The position numbers and the translations under genes were made by a program. 51,295 nt of DNA, from contig JAIRWF010000028.1 in assembly GCA_031253335.1 (NCBI GenBank), forward strand, positions 1-51,295. Reading direction: 5' to 3'. The notes under the pieces were generated by a model. The model worked only from the letters and a program-made list of their open reading frames with translations. It was not told the DNA's origin and searched no databases. The stretch comes from Streptococcaceae bacterium (GTDB taxonomy: Bacteria > Bacillota > Bacilli > Lactobacillales > Streptococcaceae). Below, piece after piece: positions 48,881 to 51,295 of this stretch (position 1 is its first letter; each line of letters begins with the position of its first letter).

Positions 48881-51295
48881 TTAGTGTAGTACTTCTTCTA
48901 CGTTTTTATTCTCACGTTTCTTTGCAGTCGCCATCATCAAACGAATACGATTGAGCTGGTTGACGCTCGAAACTCCTGGGTCATAATCAATCGGCGCAAT
49001 ATTGGCGCCTTCATATTGTCTGCGAAGTTCTTTAAACATGCCTTTTCCGACGATATGATTTGGCAAGCAACCAAATGGCTGAAGGCAAACGATATTTTTC
49101 ACGTCTTTTTGCAAAAGCTCAATCATTTCACCTGTTAAGAACCAGCCCTCACCCGTGTGATTCCCAACTGAGAGGACTTTTTCAGCATTCGCTGCCGTCT
49201 CATAAATCGACTCAATCGCATCAAACCTGGCTGATGCTTCGAGTTGCTTATTCATTGGCTTTTCCAGCATGTTGATAATCCCGATAAATGTCTTTGCCAG
49301 AAGCTTGGTCTTTCCCGAAAAGCCCAATTCATCCGCCTTCCAGAGCTGATTGTAGAGGCTGTAATTCATAAAGCCGATGAGATCCAGCACAACCGCTTCG
49401 CCGCCTTCTTCTTCGATAATTCCCACAATATCGTTGTTTGCAGTCTTCGAGTATTTCACGAGGATTTCGCCAACCACACCGACGCGCGGCTTTTTGAGGC
49501 TTTCGTCGAGTGCAATCGTGTCAAAGTCCCGAATAATCTGCTTCATGTTGTGATTAAATTCAAAGATAGAAGCGGATTGCACATTATGCCGCGCTTTTTC
49601 GAGCCATTTCGCATGCAGGGCATTGACCGAACCTTCAACCTGCTCATAAGGCCGCGTCCGATAGACGACACGTTCAAAGAGATCCCCATAAAGCACTGCA
49701 ATCATGAAGCGGGTGAGGAGTGGTGCTGTAAATTTGAAACCTTTTTCAGTGCCTTTATTGCCCATAGAAAGCGACACGACCGGGACCTGCGGGAATCCTG
49801 CATCAATCAAGGCTTTACGCAGCAAAGGAATATAATTCGTCGCCCGACAGCCGCCACCCGTCTGCGTCATCATCACGGAGGTGTTATTGATATCGTATTT
49901 CCCAGATTGTAGCGCTTCGATGAGTTGTCCAATCGTGATGACCGCCGGGTAACAAGAGTCGTTATTAACGAATTTCAAGCCATTATTAATAGAGGTCTGC
50001 GTTTCAGGCAATACGACCACATTGTACCCAGATTTTTTGAAAGCTTCGTCAAGTAGACCTTCCTGATGAATCGGCGAGAGCATTGGCATTAAAAGTGTAT
50101 GCTTTTTCGCAATTTTTTTTGTGAAATGCGGTGTTTCTTGGACAATTTCTTTCAGCTCAACCGACGCTTCAACATGATTGGCTGCGCGTTCATTGACTGC
50201 CGCCTTGAGCGAACGCAGACGAATGCGGACCGCACCCATATTCGAGCCTTCGTCAATTTTGAGAACCGTATAGAGCTTGTTGTGACCGCGCATGATTTCT
50301 TCGACTTGGTCGGTCGTGACGGCATCGAGCCCGCAGCCAAAGGAATTCAGCTGGACAAGCTCGAGATTTTTATTTTTTACAACAAATTGCGCCGCCGCAT
50401 AAAGGCGTGAATGATAAACCCATTGATTGACCACGCGTAGGCCTGAAACATCCTCGAGGTGGCTAATCATGTCCTCTGTCAAGACGTGGAAACCTTCTTG
50501 TGTGATGATTTGGCTAATCCCGTGGTTAATCTCGGGATCCAAGTGATAAGGACGTCCTGCCAAGACAATCGCTTTTTCGTTATTGAGATTTATCTGAACC
50601 AGCAAGTCTTCAGCCTTCTTGCGAAGGTCTGCTTTGAAATCTGCAAGGACTTCGTAGCCATGGTTTACGGCTTGTGAGACTTCTGCGAGCTGCAAGTCAT
50701 CAAAGCCAGCCTCTACAAGTGCTTGCCAAATTGATTTTGCGACTTGCTCAGGGTTTGCGAGGTTGATAAAGGGATGCAAATAAGTCACAGCGCCATTGCG
50801 GATTTCATCCACGTTATTTTTGATGACTTCAGGATAAGACTGGACAATCGGGCAGTTGTAGTGATTTTGCGCCTGAGACTGTTCCTCTTGTTCATAGAGG
50901 ACGCTTGGATAGAAAATCGCGGGAACACTTTTTTTCAAGAGATTCATGATATGACCATGCGTCATCTTTGCGGGGTAGCAGACGGTGTCCGACGGAATGG
51001 TCTCAATGCCTTCTTCAAATAAGTCTTTGTCGGATTTATCAGAAATTATCACGCGGAACCCAAGGTCTGAGAGCATGGTGTGCCACAACGGATAATTCTC
51101 GTACATATTCAGCACGCGCGGAATGCCTATTTCACCACGAGTTTGTTTTTTTGCTGATAAACTATGCATGGCAAAGAGCTTGCGGTATTTGTAATCCACG
51201 AGGTTTTGCTTTTTATCAGTTGCTTTTGTGCGAATCTGCGTTGCTTTTTCCTGACCACGTTCACAGCGGTTGCCGGTCACGAATTTGCTGCCGTC
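48881..51295 (-). CDS. 2-hydroxyacyl-CoA dehydratase/activase-type protein, 5' end outside window
   Basis: An open frame of about 804 codons reaching the window edge, so the N-terminal part is missing. It contains KFVTGNRCERG at the edge, DTVCYPAKMTHGHI, PYHLDPEINHGI, NSFGCGLDAVTTDQ, NNDSCYPAVITIGQ and LQPFGCLPNHI. These Cys-containing blocks match the C-terminal half of the large BcrA/BadF/HgdC-activase-related proteins of Firmicutes, which are thought to bind Fe-S clusters and function in radical-type CoA chemistry. The true substrate is not known. Confidence 0.8.
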   Translation of the reverse strand, partial: DGSKFVTGNRCERGQEKATQIRTKATDKKQNLVDYKYRKLFAMHSLSAKKQTRGEIGIPRVLNMYENYPLWHTMLSDLGFRVIISDKSDKDLFEEGIETIPSDTVCYPAKMTHGHIMNLLKKSVPAIFYPSVLYEQEEQSQAQNHYNCPIVQSYPEVIKNNVDEIRNGAVTYLHPFINLANPEQVAKSIWQALVEAGFDDLQLAEVSQAVNHGYEVLADFKADLRKKAEDLLVQINLNNEKAIVLAGRPYHLDPEINHGISQIITQEGFHVLTEDMISHLEDVSGLRVVNQWVYHSRLYAAAQFVVKNKNLELVQLNSFGCGLDAVTTDQVEEIMRGHNKLYTVLKIDEGSNMGAVRIRLRSLKAAVNERAANHVEASVELKEIVQETPHFTKKIAKKHTLLMPMLSPIHQEGLLDEAFKKSGYNVVVLPETQTSINNGLKFVNNDSCYPAVITIGQLIEALQSGKYDINNTSVMMTQTGGGCRATNYIPLLRKALIDAGFPQVPVVSLSMGNKGTEKGFKFTAPLLTRFMIAVLYGDLFERVVYRTRPYEQVEGSVNALHAKWLEKARHNVQSASIFEFNHNMKQIIRDFDTIALDESLKKPRVGVVGEILVKYSKTANNDIVGIIEEEGGEAVVLDLIGFMNYSLYNQLWKADELGFSGKTKLLAKTFIGIINMLEKPMNKQLEASARFDAIESIYETAANAEKVLSVGNHTGEGWFLTGEMIELLQKDVKNIVCLQPFGCLPNHIVGKGMFKELRRQYEGANIAPIDYDPGVSSVNQLNRIRLMMATAKKRENKNVEEVLH

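Overview
The window looks like chromosome of a lactic acid bacterium of the Lactococcus/Streptococcus group. Supporting points are the class Ib ribonucleotide reductase set (nrdH, nrdI, nrdE, nrdF), two Spx-family regulators, RNase M5, RNase Y, RapZ, a sortase with its surface protein, the Era-FabZ-RecA-MurA housekeeping set and strong AAGGAGG-type ribosome binding sites. A Lactococcus-like species is my best guess; the sequence alone does not fix the species. Most genes lie on the minus strand.

Layout. (1) 0.1-7.5 kb, minus: a tandem MFS transporter pair, a DapF-like racemase, then cls > rsmF-like > rapZ > two small toxin/immunity-like ORFs. (2) 7.6-12.4 kb: a sortase-like protein, pgi, a flavoprotein disulfide reductase and glf. 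(3) 12.4-24.6 kb: a strongly rearranged accessory zone. A tRNA-Val-type T-box leader stands 7 kb upstream of valS. Between them lie an anchored unknown protein, RhuM-Fic, an Abi-C protein, a frameshifted acetyltransferase, an ASCH protein and a decayed restriction-modification system. The complete valS is flanked by a 5' remnant and a 3' remnant of another valS copy, with an orphan PD-(D/E)XK nuclease-like gene, an SDR and a TetR regulator as passengers. (4) 24.6-28.3 kb: sortase A translationally coupled to a large wall protein, then tRNA-Pro and tRNA-Leu. (5) 28.3-35.5 kb: the nrd operon, split between nrdE and nrdF by 3 kb that holds a second PD-(D/E)XK gene, a toxin-antitoxin pair and a broken membrane protein gene. 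(6) 35.5-51.3 kb: mainly housekeeping (DegV, rnmV, tatD, spx, recA, rny, era, fabZ, sugar ABC ATPase, an AAA ATPase, an MFS pump, murA, UPF0223, spxA and the 3' part of a CoA-dehydratase-like giant protein).

Three patterns stand out. First, a 14-bp palindrome close to TGTCAAATTTGACA recurs about 15 times, inside genes, between genes and as terminator stems, and I did not see it in the AT-rich defence island. Second, at least nine genes have a consensus -10 box 6-8 nt before the start codon, which implies leaderless or nearly leaderless mRNAs. Third, two ancestral operons (T-box-valS and nrdE-nrdF) have been split by accessory DNA, and both splits contain a small leaderless nuclease-like gene of the same family.
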